Source of the DNA: Methylocapsa acidiphila B2
Lineage (GTDB): Bacteria > Pseudomonadota > Alphaproteobacteria > Rhizobiales > Beijerinckiaceae
Reading direction: 5' to 3'
Assembly (NCBI RefSeq): GCF_000427445.1
Contig: NZ_KE386496.1
Span: 3,326,004 to 3,390,003, forward strand
DNA: 64,000 bases
Shown: one piece after another, positions 54,517-64,000 of the stretch
How the letters are laid out: every line of letters begins with the position of its first letter
How positions within the stretch are numbered: the first letter of the stretch is position 1
Notes under the pieces: generated by a model
Told to the model about the DNA's origin: nothing
Databases searched by the model: none
The model's input: the letters and a program-made list of their open reading frames with translations, nothing else
Made by a program: the position numbers and the translations under genes

Positions 54517-55497
54517 TCATCGCGTGTCGAAGTGAAACCAGATTGCGTGCGGATCGCCTCTGGGCGGCGCCGGGAAGGGCGCGGCGCGGCGGACGGCGTT
54601 CAGGGCGGCGGAGTCGAGTTCCGGCAGCCCGCTCGTCCGATAGACCGCCTGATGGGTCAGATTGCCGCGCTCGTCGACATAGAACGAGATGATTCCCTCG
54701 CCCACCACATGGCGTTCGCGAAGCCCTGGCGGATAATGCATCTGCCGCATGATCAAGCCGAACAGGATCGAGAGATAGGTGGTCCTTTCCGTTCCGCCGG
54801 CGACGGGCGCGGGCTTTGCGAGAGATCCGACCTTATAATCCGGAAGCGAATTTAGCGCCGCGAGCTGGTCGGCCACGGTCTGCTTCTTGGCGGGGCCAGG
54901 CGGCGTCTTGGACTCGACCGGCGTTTTCTTTTCCTTGGGCTTGTCTTGAGGTCTTGTCGGCGGTTCCGGCGCGGCTTTATCGAGCGCCTCGGCTTCGGGC
55001 TTGTCTTCGTCGAACTTTTGCGGCGTCGTCTGCTCCTCCGGCTGCGCCGTGGCGGCCTGCTGAGGCTGCGGCTTTTTCTCCGGCGAAGGCTTTTCGGCCG
55101 TATGTTTCGTCATGGGCGCGACGCGCGGCGATTGCGTCTGCTTGTCCGGCGCGTCCCGCTCCACGGTCTCCTGGTTGGCGGTCCTCGGCGCGTCGAAGGC
55201 CGGCTTCTCATCGTCCTGGACCTTGGGCTTTGGAGGCTCCTTTGGTTGCTTTTGCTGCTGTTGCGGCGGGGGCTCCGGCTCCGGCGGCGGGGTCTCCACC
55301 ACGACCTCCACCGGAATTTCTTCTTCGTGGGCGGCTTCCTCGGGCGCGAACCTGTCGCGAAGAAGCAGGAGCGCGAGAAGGCCAGCATGGATCAAGAAGC
55401 ACATCGCGAGAAGAAGCGCGAACAGCCGCTTCCGCGAGGGCGGCTCGGCGCTCGGCGGCGCGATCAGGCGCTCGTCTGGATCGGCCTTGAAGCTCAT
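54517..55497 (-). CDS. TonB-family energy-transducing protein
   Basis: A 326-residue protein. One N-terminal membrane anchor (LFALLLAMCFLIHAGLLALL, about 25-44) is followed by a long Pro/Glu/Lys/Gln-rich linker spanning the periplasm (about 60-225; PPPEPEPPPQQQQKQPKEPP). The C-terminal TonB domain (about 240-326) has GLIMRQMHYPPGLRERHVVG, GIISFYVDERGNLTHQAVY and LPELDSAALNAVRRAAPFPA. It couples proton-motive force to outer-membrane receptors. No ExbB/ExbD or receptor gene is adjacent, so they must be elsewhere. Confidence 0.88.
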   Translation of the reverse strand: MSFKADPDERLIAPPSAEPPSRKRLFALLLAMCFLIHAGLLALLLLRDRFAPEEAAHEEEIPVEVVVETPPPEPEPPPQQQQKQPKEPPKPKVQDDEKPAFDAPRTANQETVERDAPDKQTQSPRVAPMTKHTAEKPSPEKKPQPQQAATAQPEEQTTPQKFDEDKPEAEALDKAAPEPPTRPQDKPKEKKTPVESKTPPGPAKKQTVADQLAALNSLPDYKVGSLAKPAPVAGGTERTTYLSILFGLIMRQMHYPPGLRERHVVGEGIISFYVDERGNLTHQAVYRTSGLPELDSAALNAVRRAAPFPAPPRGDPHAIWFHFDTR

Positions 55498-55575
55498 GTC
55501 GAAGATCAGAGGGCGAAGCTCACGATGGATGTCTCAAAAAATGGGCCTGCGAAAAATGTCAGTCGCGCAAGCATT

Positions 55576-56211
55576 TTACAATCTGGGATCGACAATATCC
55601 TTTCGCGCGCCGAGAAGCTCGGTCCTGGCGGCGGCCGTTTCGATCATCGGCAGAATATCCTCGATCTTTTCGGCGACAAGATAGCGGACCTCGAAAGACG
55701 ATTGAATGAACCGGCGCTCGCGCATATGGGCGAAAAGATGCAGCAAAGGTTGCCAGAACCCGCCGATGTCGGCGATGACGACAGGTTTCGAATGACGCTC
55801 GAGCTGCACCCACGTCAATTGCTCGACCAATTCCTCGAGCGTGCCGATGCCGCCCGGCAGCGCGACGAAAGCGTCTGCGCGCTCGAACATCAGCCGTTTT
55901 CGCGTGTGCATGTCCGGAACGACGACGCATTCCTGGCCACGGGAGGGAGGCTGCTCCTTCTGGCGGAGGAAATCCGGGATGACGCCGGTGACCTCGCCGC
56001 CCTCGGCGAGCACCGAGCGGGCGATCGCGCCCATGAGGCCATTGCCGCCGCCGCCATAGACGAGGCCTATGCTGGCCTTCGCCATCGCGCGCCCGAGGCT
56101 CGACGCCGCAGCTTCATAAAGGGGATCGGCGCCTTGAGCGGAGCCGCAATAGACGCAAATATTCCGCACCAGTCGAGGCTTAGCCTCCACTGCAATCTGG
56201 TTTGACGACAT
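55576..56211 (-). CDS. LOG-family protein (TIGR00730, nucleoside monophosphate glycosidase type)
   Basis: A 211-residue Rossmann-type protein. The start VRNICVYCGSAQGADPLYEA, then IGLVYGGGGNGLMGAIARSV (about 49-68) and FVALPGGIGTLEELVEQLTW (about 112-131) contain the PGGxGTxxE motif of LOG-type cytokinin riboside monophosphate phosphoribohydrolases. It would split ribose 5-phosphate from AMP-like nucleotides. ATG 56211 (MSSNQIAVEAKP) fits the family; the longer upstream frame is not coding-like. Confidence 0.9.
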   Translation of the reverse strand: MSSNQIAVEAKPRLVRNICVYCGSAQGADPLYEAAASSLGRAMAKASIGLVYGGGGNGLMGAIARSVLAEGGEVTGVIPDFLRQKEQPPSRGQECVVVPDMHTRKRLMFERADAFVALPGGIGTLEELVEQLTWVQLERHSKPVVIADIGGFWQPLLHLFAHMRERRFIQSSFEVRYLVAEKIEDILPMIETAAARTELLGARKDIVDPRL

Positions 56212-56370
56212 GGCGCGCTTGTCGCAAGCCCTCCGCACAGGGTCAAGGGGCGAACGACGGACTGCCGGCGCGAAATCCCGGCGCGACGCTGCCCTCAGTT
56301 TCCACAGCCGGCGCAAGGGTCTTTGCATTATGCTGTTCGGGGCCTGACGATTGGGGCTTGCGGGGTGCTC

Positions 56371-56775
56371 ATGTGCAGGAAAATGACGGCGCTTGCGTGC
56401 GGCTTTTGCCTCGTCGTCGTGCTGTTCGTCTCGAGCCGCTTTGGCGCGGTCAAGCAAACCGGCGAGCCAGATTTTGAGGCGCGAAGGCGCGAGACGAGAG
56501 CGGAAGGAAGCGCTGCCGTGACGGCCGACGCGCCAACCGCCGAACCTTCGGCTGCAGCCGAAGCTGAAGCTATACAGGTCAATGAGGCGGCGAGCGGTTC
56601 CGACGCCGTTGAAGTTCGAAAGGGCGACAGCCTGTGGAGCATCAGCCGGAGGTTGCGCGGCAAAGGCGTCGATTATTCCGAGATCTACGCCCGGAACGCC
56701 GCGCGGATCCGCGATCCGCGCAAGATCTACCCCGGCCAGCGCATTCTCGTCCCAAAAGGCGTCGGACCAGATTGA
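56371..56775 (+). CDS. LysM-domain envelope protein
   Basis: A 134-residue protein. It has an N-terminal membrane segment (MTALACGFCLVVVLFVSSRF), a low-complexity Ala/Glu linker, and one C-terminal LysM domain (about 85-130): VEVRKGDSLWSISRRLRG, then VDYSEIYARNAARIRDP and IYPGQRILVPKG. LysM binds peptidoglycan. A tail-anchored LysM of this kind is common in alphaproteobacteria. The start at 56371 is chosen as the ATG nearest the anchor; 56323 and 56386 are alternatives. Confidence 0.78.
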   Translation: MCRKMTALACGFCLVVVLFVSSRFGAVKQTGEPDFEARRRETRAEGSAAVTADAPTAEPSAAAEAEAIQVNEAASGSDAVEVRKGDSLWSISRRLRGKGVDYSEIYARNAARIRDPRKIYPGQRILVPKGVGPD

Positions 56776-56942
56776 AGATATTTTGCTCGCCGGATCGGCG
56801 ATGCTTCGAGGAGGAGCCGCGCGCGCATCGCGGCTTCCACGCAGGATCCGCAATGCGGATTGTGGCTGCGCGGCCTATATGAAATTCGGTGACGCCCGCG
56901 CCGCGCTCTTGGCGAGATCAAACCCCGCCCACGTGAGACCCG

Positions 56943-58931
56943 ATGGATCAAATCACTTTGCCTCAGCTTCCTCCGCCGCCCGGCGCGACCGTCGTGAGAA
57001 AGGCGGCGATGGCCGCGCTCGGGCGAAAGCTCTGGCCCTATATCTGGCCTTCCGACCGGGCGGATTTGAAGCGGCGGATTTATGTGTCTCTTGCTTTGCT
57101 GCTGGCGGCGAAGCTCGTCACGATCGCGATTCCCTATTCTTTCAAATGGGCGACCGACGCCTTGGCCGAGCCGGCGAGCGCTCCCGTGTTCGGCGTCATG
57201 GCTGCGCCGCTGGCCTTCACGCTCGCCTATGGCGCCTTGCGCATCGCCATGTCGCTCTTCACCCAGGGACGCGACGCCATCTTCGCCGATGTCGCGATGC
57301 ATGCGGTGCGCCGCCTCGCGCGAGACGTCTTCGCGCATCTGCATCGGTTGTCTCTCCGCTTCCATCTGGAGCGGAAGACGGGCGGCGTCACGCGCGTGCT
57401 CGAGCGCGGCCGCGATTCCATCGAGACAATCGTGCGCACGACGATGTTGACCGCAGCGCCGACGCTCGTCGAATTCGTCATGGTCCTCATCGTGCTTCTG
57501 GTGCAATTCGATTGGCGCTATGTGGCGGTCGTGGCGGCCATGATCCTCGCTTATGTCGGCTTCACCCTCGTCGCGACGACCTGGCGCATCGCGATCCGCA
57601 GGGCGATGAACGAAAGCGACGCCGACGCCAACGCCAAGGCGATCGATAGCCTCCTTAATTTCGAGACCGTGAAATATTTCGGCGCGGAGGAGCGCGAGCA
57701 GCAGCGCTATGACAAATCGATCGCGCGCTACGAGCGCATGAGCGTCAAGACCTATACGTCGCTTGCTTTGCTCAACGCCGGCCAGGCGATCATTTTTGCG
57801 CTGGGCCTGACCAGCGTGATGGCGATGAGCGTGGGCGGGGTGAGGAGCGGCGCGCACACGGTCGGCGACTTCGTTCTCGTGAATGCGATGATGATCCAGC
57901 TCTATCAGCCGCTCAGCTATATCGGCCTCGTCTATCGCGAGCTCCGGCAGGCCGCGATCGATCTCGAGATGATGTTCGACATCCTGGCCGAAGAGCCCGA
58001 CGTTATGGACCGGCCCGGCGCCGCGCCTCTCGTCGTCGCCGAAGGAAGGCTTTCGTTCGAAAATGTCTGCTTCAGCTATGATCCGCGCCGGCCGATCCTG
58101 AAAGGCGTCAGCTTCGAGGCGCCGGCCGGCAAGACCCTGGCGATCGTGGGGCCTTCGGGCGCGGGAAAATCCACCATATCCCGGCTGGCCTTTCGCTTCT
58201 ACGAGCCCTCGTCCGGGCGCATCTCGATCGACGGGCAGGACATTTCCGCGGCGACGCAAGCGTCGTTGCGCGCGGCGATCGGGATCGTGCCGCAGGACGC
58301 CGTGCTGTTCAACGACACGATTGCCTATAACATCCGCTATGGTCGTTCCGATGCGAGCGATGCAGAGATGAGGGAGGCCGCGCGCCTCGCCCAGATCGAT
58401 CGCTTCATCGAGCTTGCGCCAGGCGGCTATGGCGCGCAGGTCGGCGAGCGCGGCCTAAAGCTGTCCGGCGGCGAAAAGCAGCGCGTCGCCATCGCGCGGA
58501 CGCTGCTCAAAGGGCCGCCGATTTTAATTTTCGACGAGGCGACGTCCGCGCTCGATTCCTACACCGAGCGCGAGATTCAAGACGCCCTGGATCGCGTCGC
58601 CAAAGGACGGACCACCCTGATCATCGCCCACAGGCTTTCGACCGTGGTCAACGCCGATGAAATCATCGTGCTCGACAAGGGCGTGATCGTCGAGCGGGGA
58701 ACCCATGTCGAGCTTCTCGCGCAAAGGGGCGTTTACGCCGGCATGTGGAGCCGGCAGCATGACATCCGGCGGGCCGAGGAGACCTTGCGGCGCGCCGCGA
58801 TCGAGGAGGGCGGCAGGCTCAGCATCAAGATCGAGGCGCAAGGCGCGCGCGGCGGGGCGCCCGAGGCGGATGAAGGGCAGGCCGACGCAATGCGCGTCGA
58901 CGAGGACGCGGACATTGTTTCAGGCGCGTGA
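56943..58931 (+). CDS. Atm1/HMT1-type ABC exporter (half-transporter)
   Basis: A 662-residue protein with six membrane helices (about 45-330) fused to an ATPase domain (about 370-600). Walker A is [17 protein letters not shown], the signature [16 protein letters not shown], Walker [20 protein letters not shown] and the H-loop [15 protein letters not shown]. The sequence [20 protein letters not shown] is characteristic of the Atm1/ABCB7 group that exports glutathione-linked sulfur or metal compounds. The acidic C-terminal tail is unusual. It stands between the LysM and Psd genes. Confidence 0.9.
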   Translation: MDQITLPQLPPPPGATVVRKAAMAALGRKLWPYIWPSDRADLKRRIYVSLALLLAAKLVTIAIPYSFKWATDALAEPASAPVFGVMAAPLAFTLAYGALRIAMSLFTQGRDAIFADVAMHAVRRLARDVFAHLHRLSLRFHLERKTGGVTRVLERGRDSIETIVRTTMLTAAPTLVEFVMVLIVLLVQFDWRYVAVVAAMILAYVGFTLVATTWRIAIRRAMNESDADANAKAIDSLLNFETVKYFGAEEREQQRYDKSIARYERMSVKTYTSLALLNAGQAIIFALGLTSVMAMSVGGVRSGAHTVGDFVLVNAMMIQLYQPLSYIGLVYRELRQAAIDLEMMFDILAEEPDVMDRPGAAPLVVAEGRLSFENVCFSYDPRRPILKGVSFEAPAGKTLAIVGPSGAGKSTISRLAFRFYEPSSGRISIDGQDISAATQASLRAAIGIVPQDAVLFNDTIAYNIRYGRSDASDAEMREAARLAQIDRFIELAPGGYGAQVGERGLKLSGGEKQRVAIARTLLKGPPILIFDEATSALDSYTEREIQDALDRVAKGRTTLIIAHRLSTVVNADEIIVLDKGVIVERGTHVELLAQRGVYAGMWSRQHDIRRAEETLRRAAIEEGGRLSIKIEAQGARGGAPEADEGQADAMRVDEDADIVSGA

Positions 58932-59050
58932 CAAGTTGGGGGCAATGGGAACAAGTCGGCGTGAAGGCAAAGCATCGCGCTTGCCGTCGGCGCGGCGTCA
59001 TGCGATGGCGAGGCTGCGCCGAACGCTTGTCGCGAGAATGGGATTGCTTC

Positions 59051-59749
59051 ATGTCGATCATCAATTCGATCCGCAGGCATGTCACGCCGATCCATCCGGA
59101 AGGCTATATTTTCATCGCCGCCTTCGGCCTGGCCGCCTTGATCCTGGGCTCGTTCTTCAGCGTGCTCGGCTGGATCGGCGCCATCGCGACCGCATGGTGC
59201 GTTTATTTCTTTCGCGACCCCGTCCGTCATACGCCTCTCGACGAGACCCTTGTGATCTCGCCCGCCGATGGAGTCGTGAGCGCGATCGGCTTCTTCATTC
59301 CGCCGCCGGAGCTCGGGCTGGGCGTGGAGCCCTTGCAGCGCATCTCGGTTTTCATGTCGGTGTTCGACTGCCACGTGAACCGGGCGCCGGTCCGAGGCAG
59401 GGTCGCGAAGATCGCCTATAAGCCGGGGCTCTTCCTCAACGCCGATCTCGACAAGGCGAGCGAGGATAATGAACGAAACGGCCTCGTGATCGAATCGGCC
59501 GCGGGCCGTTTTGGCGTGGTGCAGATCGCGGGGCTCGTGGCCAGGCGCATTGTCTGTTTCGTTCGCCAAGGTGAAAGCGTCGAAGCGGGCGAGCGGTTCG
59601 GCCTGATCCGATTCGGCTCGCGCGTCGACGTCTATCTGCCGGCGGCGGCGCGGCCGCTGGTCGCAATCGGCTCCAAAACGATTGCGGGAGAAACCGTCCT
59701 CGCCGAACTTGGCGCCAATGCGCCGCGCCGTAATTTCAAGGCCGAGTAG
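59051..59749 (+). CDS. psd: Phosphatidylserine decarboxylase proenzyme (short, PSD-A type)
   Basis: A 232-residue enzyme forming phosphatidylethanolamine. It has two N-terminal membrane segments ([20 protein letters not shown]), [20 protein letters not shown] (about 74), [19 protein letters not shown] (about 100), and [20 protein letters not shown] (about 184), where the Gly-Ser pair is the autocleavage site that gives the pyruvoyl group. In most alphaproteobacteria pssA follows psd; here the next gene is sppA. ATG 59051 is chosen by family length. Confidence 0.93.
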   Translation: MSIINSIRRHVTPIHPEGYIFIAAFGLAALILGSFFSVLGWIGAIATAWCVYFFRDPVRHTPLDETLVISPADGVVSAIGFFIPPPELGLGVEPLQRISVFMSVFDCHVNRAPVRGRVAKIAYKPGLFLNADLDKASEDNERNGLVIESAAGRFGVVQIAGLVARRIVCFVRQGESVEAGERFGLIRFGSRVDVYLPAAARPLVAIGSKTIAGETVLAELGANAPRRNFKAE

Positions 59750-59914
59750 CGTCCTCCGCGCCCTCTCCGACGCTTGCTTCCCCAAAGGCCAGTCGGTAGA
59801 AGGAAACCCGGCTGCGGCGCATGCGTTTAGGGCGGACGGCCGTTCTTGCCCTGCGCATATCCCGAAATTGGTCGTGTTTCGGTTTCGCAAAGAATTCGAG
59901 CGTTTGGATCGCCC

Positions 59915-60889
59915 ATGGCCGAGCCGCTGTTTTCCGATTATCTGGTCGAGCGGCGCCTGTTGAGGCGGCAGGTCTCGTTCTGGCGCATCGCCGCCTTTTC
60001 CGTTCTCGTTCTCGGCGTCTTCGCCCTCGGCCTTCGCCTCGTCGGGGCCGAGGCCCCGCTACGCTTCACGCCGCATGTCGCGCGGCTTTCGATCGAAGGC
60101 GTCATCACCGGCGATCGCGGCACGCTGAAGCTCATCCATGACATCGAGGAATCCGAGGCGGCCGCCGTCCTGCTGTCGATCGAAAGTCCCGGCGGAACGA
60201 CGGCGGGGGCGGAGCGGCTCTACGACGCGCTTCGCCGTCTCGCGGCCAAGAAGCCGGTTGTCGCGGTTGTCGGAACCCTCGCAGCCTCCGGAGGCTATAT
60301 CGCCGCGCTCGGGGCGGACCAGATCGTGGCGCAAGGCACTTCGCTCGTCGGCTCGATCGGCGTGCTTGTCCAATATCCCAATGTCGCCAAATTGCTCGAG
60401 ACGGTCGGGGTGAAGGTCGAGGACGTCAAATCCTCGCCGTTGAAGGCGGCGCCGAACATGTTCGAGCCGACGAGCCCGGAAGCGCGCGCGGCTTTGGCGT
60501 CGATCGTGAACGACAGCTATGAGTGGTTCAAATCGCTCGTGAAGGAGCGCCGCGGCATGGACGATTCGCAGCTTGCGGCCGTCGCCGACGGACGGGTTTT
60601 CACCGGGCGCCAAGGGATCGCGCTGCATCTCGTCGATCGGCTCGGCGGCGAACGCGAGGCCATCGATTGGCTGGAGCGGGAGAAGGCGGTGCGCAAGGAC
60701 TTGCCGGTGAGGGACTGGAAGCGTGACAGGTCTTGGGAGCGGCTGGGACTGCTCAGCCTGTCCGCGGGAGTAGCCGAATTTCTTCATCTCGATGGGATCG
60801 GTCAGTTGCTCGAACGGGGAGCCGACCTCGCGCGCGAGCGGATGCTTGACGGTCTCCTATCGATTTGGCAAGTTGACGGCGTGGGCTGA
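59915..60889 (+). CDS. sppA: Signal peptide peptidase SppA, short form (S49 family)
   Basis: A 324-residue membrane-bound serine protease that degrades cleaved signal peptides. The anchor is [20 protein letters not shown] (about 22-41). [17 protein letters not shown] (about 91) and the nucleophile region [20 protein letters not shown] (Ser about 127) are clear, and the catalytic lysine lies in [15 protein letters not shown] (about 180). It is a single-domain S49 peptidase. ATG 59915 ([14 protein letters not shown]) is the best start. ihfB follows 61 bp downstream. Confidence 0.9.
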   Translation: MAEPLFSDYLVERRLLRRQVSFWRIAAFSVLVLGVFALGLRLVGAEAPLRFTPHVARLSIEGVITGDRGTLKLIHDIEESEAAAVLLSIESPGGTTAGAERLYDALRRLAAKKPVVAVVGTLAASGGYIAALGADQIVAQGTSLVGSIGVLVQYPNVAKLLETVGVKVEDVKSSPLKAAPNMFEPTSPEARAALASIVNDSYEWFKSLVKERRGMDDSQLAAVADGRVFTGRQGIALHLVDRLGGEREAIDWLEREKAVRKDLPVRDWKRDRSWERLGLLSLSAGVAEFLHLDGIGQLLERGADLARERMLDGLLSIWQVDGVG

Positions 60890-60950
60890 GGCGTGGGGGA
60901 AGTCTGGTTTTCCTTTGCGGGACAGTAGCTTACAATCGGGGGCGGGGCGA

Positions 60951-61241
60951 ATGATCAAATCCGAGCTCGTGCAGCGCATTGCCGACCGCAATCCCCACCT
61001 CTACCTCCGCGACGTCGAAAAAATCGTCAATGCGATCCTGGATGAGATCACGAGCGCCCTGTCGAGGGGAGACAGGGTGGAACTGCGCGGCTTCGGAGCG
61101 TTTTCGGTGAAGCATCGGGACGCTAGGGTCGGGCGCAATCCACGAACCGGCGCACATGTCGCTGTGGATGAGAAGGCGGTGCCTTTTTTCAAGACCGGCA
61201 AGGAAATGCGCGAGCGACTGAACGAAGGCTATCACGCTTAA
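60951..61241 (+). CDS. ihfB: Integration host factor subunit beta
   Basis: A 96-residue DNA-bending protein: [60 protein letters not shown], then [20 protein letters not shown]. The Pro in RNPRTGA is the intercalating residue. ATG 60951 is preceded by GGGGCGGGGCGA. It forms the IHF heterodimer with IhfA, encoded elsewhere. The order sppA-ihfB-lapA-trpF is common in Hyphomicrobiales. Confidence 0.95.
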   Translation: MIKSELVQRIADRNPHLYLRDVEKIVNAILDEITSALSRGDRVELRGFGAFSVKHRDARVGRNPRTGAHVAVDEKAVPFFKTGKEMRERLNEGYHA

Positions 61242-61347
61242 GTCCTCGAAAGGCAAGGCGAACGCCCAAGGCGGCGCGAGCGGAAGCGCCCCAACAAATA
61301 TATTGAGCCAATAGCGCGACTGCGCGCCCATCTCCACGGCAAGGCCA

Positions 61348-61674
61348 ATGATCAGATTTTTGAGGCTGCTTCTTTTGCTCCCCATCGTCGCGGCGGTTCT
61401 CGCCGTGGCGGTCGCCAATCGTCAGCCGGTGGCCTTGGCTCTCGATCCTTTTGTTGCGACGGGTCATCCGGGCCCCCAAATCGTGGCGCCGCTCTATCTG
61501 ATCTTGCTGATTTGCGTGATGGTCGGCGTTTTCATCGGCGGAGTCGCGACCTGGATCGAGCAAGGCAAGCATCGTCGGGCGGCGCGGCGGGCCGTGGCGG
61601 AAGCGCGGCGGCTGACGGCGGAAAGCGCGCGCCTGTCCTACCGTCCTGCAACCGAGAAGCGGAAGCCTCTCTGA
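61348..61674 (+). CDS. LapA-domain (DUF1049) membrane protein
   Basis: A 108-residue inner-membrane protein. Two helices (LLLLLPIVAAVLAVAVANRQ, 6-25; IVAPLYLILLICVMVGVFIG, about 50-69) flank a short loop NRQPVALALDPF that is the LapA signature. The basic tail is cytoplasmic. LapA proteins with LapB regulate lipopolysaccharide synthesis in enterobacteria; the role here is not established. It lies between ihfB and trpF. Confidence 0.88.
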   Translation: MIRFLRLLLLLPIVAAVLAVAVANRQPVALALDPFVATGHPGPQIVAPLYLILLICVMVGVFIGGVATWIEQGKHRRAARRAVAEARRLTAESARLSYRPATEKRKPL

Positions 61675-61830
61675 TACTGTGATTTTCACCGTTTCCGTCG
61701 ATTTCACCGCGCGGGCCGACGAAATCGGAGGCTGTCTGCGTTCCTGAGCGGACCCTTGATCAGGACGCCGTGCGCTGGTCCGCCGCTGCGGAAGCGATCC
61801 CCGATGAGGTGGAACCGGATGAGGCCGACC

Positions 61831-62550
61831 ATGGACACGCTCGTCAAAATCTGCGGTCTAGCCACGCAAGAGGGGCTCGACTCGGCGCTCGCCTGCGGGG
61901 CCGACCTGGTCGGCTTCGTCTTTTTCGATAAAAGTCCTCGGCATGTCTCATTGGACGTCGCCGCAGGTCTCGGGGGAAGGGTTGAAGGGCGCGCCCGCAA
62001 GGTGCTGCTGACCGTTAACGCCGACGACGCCTTGCTCGCCGCGGCGATCGCGGCGCTCGACCCGCATTGGCTTCAGTTGCACGGCTCGGAGAGCCCGGAG
62101 CGGATCGCCATGATCCGCGCCAATTTCGGTCTCCCGGTCATGAAGGCGATCGCCATTGCCGAAGAAAGCGATCTCGCCCAGATCGGCCGATACGACAAGG
62201 TCGCCGACATGTTGCTGTTCGACGCCAAGCCGCCGTCGGGCGCGAGCCGACCCGGCGGTCATGGAGCAGGCTTCGATTGGGGCCTCCTGGATGCGGTCGA
62301 AACCAAAAAGCCATGGCTGCTCGCCGGCGGCCTCGACGCCGAAAATGTCGCGGAGGCGCTCGGGCGGACCCGCGCGCATGGGGTCGACGTCTCGTCCGGC
62401 GTCGAGCGAGAGCCGGGCGTGAAGGATCCAGCCGAGATCGCGGCATTTGTCGCGCGGGCGCGCGGGGCCCCACGTTCGCGCGAGGCGCAACCCCTTCCGC
62501 CGAGTGACGGGCCCGATGAAAAACTTGGATTGTCGCGATGGGGAGTCTAG
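61831..62550 (+). CDS. trpF: Phosphoribosylanthranilate isomerase
   Basis: A 239-residue TIM-barrel enzyme of tryptophan synthesis. The catalytic Cys lies in LVKICGLATQEGLDSAL (about 7), the Asp in MLLFDAKPPSGASRPGGHG (about 132), and HWLQLHGSESPERIAMI and KPWLLAGGLDAENVAEAL (about 170) line the barrel. ATG 61831 follows GAGG at six bases. The C-terminal extension (PLPPSDGPDEKLGLSRWGV) is a little longer than average. trpB follows after 160 bp. Confidence 0.93.
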   Translation: MDTLVKICGLATQEGLDSALACGADLVGFVFFDKSPRHVSLDVAAGLGGRVEGRARKVLLTVNADDALLAAAIAALDPHWLQLHGSESPERIAMIRANFGLPVMKAIAIAEESDLAQIGRYDKVADMLLFDAKPPSGASRPGGHGAGFDWGLLDAVETKKPWLLAGGLDAENVAEALGRTRAHGVDVSSGVEREPGVKDPAEIAAFVARARGAPRSREAQPLPPSDGPDEKLGLSRWGV

Positions 62551-62710
62551 AACGGTTGCGCTGATTTAGCGCCGGGATCGCCGGCCCGCGCCGCCCAACG
62601 CCGGGAAATCGACCAGAACCGAGCCCGGTGAAACGAGCGCGGCGGATGTGACTTCGGCGGGCGGCGATTCAATATCTTCCTTGCATGACGCCATTTGAAA
62701 GGGCGATGCG

Positions 62711-63952
62711 GTGCTGGCCGAAAAGTTCAATTCCTTTCGCAGCGGACCCGACGAACGCGGCCATTTTGGCATTTTCGGCGGCAGGTTCGTCGCCGAAACC
62801 CTGATGCCGCTGATCCTCGATCTCGAAAAGCATTATGAGGCTGCCAAAAAGGATCCCGCGTTCAAGGCCGAGCTCGATCATCTGCTCACGCATTACGTCG
62901 GGCGTCCGAGCCCGCTCTATTACGCCGAGCGCCTGACAGAACAGCTGCGGCAAAAATCAGCCGAGACGGGCGGGCGCGGCGGCGCGAAAATCTATTTCAA
63001 GCGCGAGGAATTGAATCACACGGGCGCGCATAAGATCAACAATGTGCTTGGCCAGATCCTGCTCGCCCGCCGCATGGGTAAGACGCGGATCATAGCCGAG
63101 ACAGGCGCCGGTCAGCATGGCGTCGCGACGGCCACGGCTTGTGCGCGATTCGGCCTCGAATGCATCGTCTACATGGGTTCGGTCGACGTCGAGCGGCAAA
63201 AGCCCAACGTGTTTCGCATGAACATGCTCGGCGCCAAGGTCGTGCCGGTGCAATCCGGCGCGAAGACGCTGAAGGATGCGATGAATGAGGCCCTGCGCGA
63301 CTGGGTCACCAATGTCGACGATACGTTCTATTGCATCGGCACGGCCGCCGGCCCGCATCCCTATCCCGCCATGGTGCGCGACTTCCAATGTGTGATCGGC
63401 GATGAGACGCGAAAGCAGATGCAGGAGATCGAGGGCCGGCTTCCGGATTCGCTCTTCGCCTGCATCGGCGGCGGCTCTAATGCGATCGGCTTGTTTCATC
63501 CCTTTCTCGATGAGCCGTCGGTCGAGATTTACGGGGTGGAGGCTGCCGGCTACGGCCTCGATAAGCAACATGCGGCCTCGCTCGCTGGCGGCAGGCCCGG
63601 CGTGTTGCATGGCAACCGAACCTATCTATTGATGGATTCGGACGGGCAGATCGAGGAAGGCCATTCGATTTCAGCGGGACTCGACTATCCGGGCATAGGT
63701 CCCGAGCACGCCTGGCTGAAGGAAACGGGCCGCGTGACTTATCTCTCGGCGACGGACGCGGAAGCGCTCGCCGCCTTTCAGCTCTGCGCGAAGCTCGAGG
63801 GAATCATTCCCGCGCTGGAGCCGGCGCATGCGCTCGCCAAGGTCGCCGAAATCGCGCCGCAAAAGCAGCAGGATCACCTGTTGGTGGTGAATATTTCAGG
63901 CCGCGGCGATAAGGATATTTTCACGGTCGCGGATCATTTAGGCGGGATGTAG
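62711..63952 (+). CDS. trpB: Tryptophan synthase beta subunit
   Basis: A 413-residue PLP enzyme joining indole and serine. The PLP lysine lies in [19 protein letters not shown] (about 98), [20 protein letters not shown] follows, and the phosphate-binding loop is [15 protein letters not shown] (about 253). The start is GTG 62711 ([20 protein letters not shown]), as the in-frame codons further upstream are not conserved. trpA is not next; the following gene is convergent and its last codons overlap trpB's 3' end. Confidence 0.95.
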   Translation: MLAEKFNSFRSGPDERGHFGIFGGRFVAETLMPLILDLEKHYEAAKKDPAFKAELDHLLTHYVGRPSPLYYAERLTEQLRQKSAETGGRGGAKIYFKREELNHTGAHKINNVLGQILLARRMGKTRIIAETGAGQHGVATATACARFGLECIVYMGSVDVERQKPNVFRMNMLGAKVVPVQSGAKTLKDAMNEALRDWVTNVDDTFYCIGTAAGPHPYPAMVRDFQCVIGDETRKQMQEIEGRLPDSLFACIGGGSNAIGLFHPFLDEPSVEIYGVEAAGYGLDKQHAASLAGGRPGVLHGNRTYLLMDSDGQIEEGHSISAGLDYPGIGPEHAWLKETGRVTYLSATDAEALAAFQLCAKLEGIIPALEPAHALAKVAEIAPQKQQDHLLVVNISGRGDKDIFTVADHLGGM

Positions 63953-64000
63953 ACGATCCTGTAGAGCGCTCCGTTGTAGTCGTCCGAAACCAGGATCGAG
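63934..64000 (-). CDS. C-terminal 21 codons of a PQQ/sorbosone dehydrogenase-like protein (runs off the right edge)
   Basis: The minus strand reads [21 protein letters not shown], then TGA (63934-63936). SILVSDD-x-x-GALYRI is the usual C-terminus of PQQ-dependent sugar/sorbosone dehydrogenase beta-propellers (last blade). The overlap with the trpB 3' end is 19 bp. With only 21 codons visible the call is tentative. Confidence 0.45.
   Translation of the reverse strand, partial: SILVSDDYNGALYRIVYIPPK

Noticed and set aside
1-64000. CRISPR arrays, tRNA or rRNA genes
   Set aside because: No regularly spaced short direct repeats and no tRNA cloverleaf or rRNA sequence was recognised by eye; a tRNAscan-SE or Infernal run would be needed to exclude small RNAs.

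Overview
The window is GC-rich DNA from an alphaproteobacterium. Codon use, two-gene ATGA overlaps, a class II DAHP synthase, IHF-beta and the glutathione-linked formaldehyde operon (S-(hydroxymethyl)glutathione dehydrogenase plus S-formylglutathione hydrolase) all fit Hyphomicrobiales. A methylotroph of the Methylocystis/Methylosinus/Beijerinckiaceae type is my best guess, but this is inference: no 16S rRNA, methane monooxygenase or methanol dehydrogenase gene is present to prove it.

Bases 1 to about 21,500 are an accessory, decaying region. It starts with an ISL3-type transposase running off the left edge, followed by an IS21-type element whose istA carries three frameshifts. An apparently complete IS66-family element (2480-5428, tnpA/tnpB/tnpC, imperfect 18/23 terminal repeats) sits inside the last codons of istA and is flanked by an exact 8-bp target duplication, GCTCGCCG. 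Next comes a 2,900-residue repeat protein (5731-14436, minus strand) encoded behind a HlyB-like type I secretion ABC transporter (14138-16552). The two reading frames overlap by about 300 bp, and no membrane-fusion protein gene is present. Beyond it lie a deleted AbrB-type antitoxin, a frameshifted hypothetical gene, a broken ISKra4-like transposase, an interrupted membrane-protein gene with a Dyp-type peroxidase gene that has two in-frame stops, and an IS3 fragment fused to a truncated IS5 transposase.

Bases 21,900 to 37,200 are mixed. They hold a patatin/GntP-permease pair, an AI-2E-type permease, a glycosyltransferase and a PAS protein. A stress-type cluster follows: phosphotransferase, PRPP-synthetase-like protein, DUF2267 remnant, phosphoribosyltransferase plus alpha/beta hydrolase, universal stress protein, and a PolX that has lost two PHP metal ligands. 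Phosphoglycolate phosphatase and rpiA come next.

Bases 37,200 to 64,000 look like stable chromosome. The genes are a DUF2059 protein, glutathione reductase, class II DAHP synthase, LigB-type dioxygenase, NAD synthetase, the formaldehyde operon, gltX, cysS, a GNAT, citramalate synthase, a TonB protein, a LOG-family protein, a LysM protein, an Atm1-like exporter, phosphatidylserine decarboxylase, sppA, ihfB, a LapA-like protein, trpF and trpB. trpB is followed directly by a convergent gene, so trpA is not adjacent. Two intergenic regions (37,255-37,375 and 41,121-41,232) carry related double-hairpin repeats that look like a dispersed palindromic element.

The most unusual features are the giant secreted repeat protein with its 675-bp DNA-level tandem repeats and its frame overlap with the transporter, the PHP-degenerate PolX, and the double-hairpin intergenic family. 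All calls come from reading the sequence; no database search was run.
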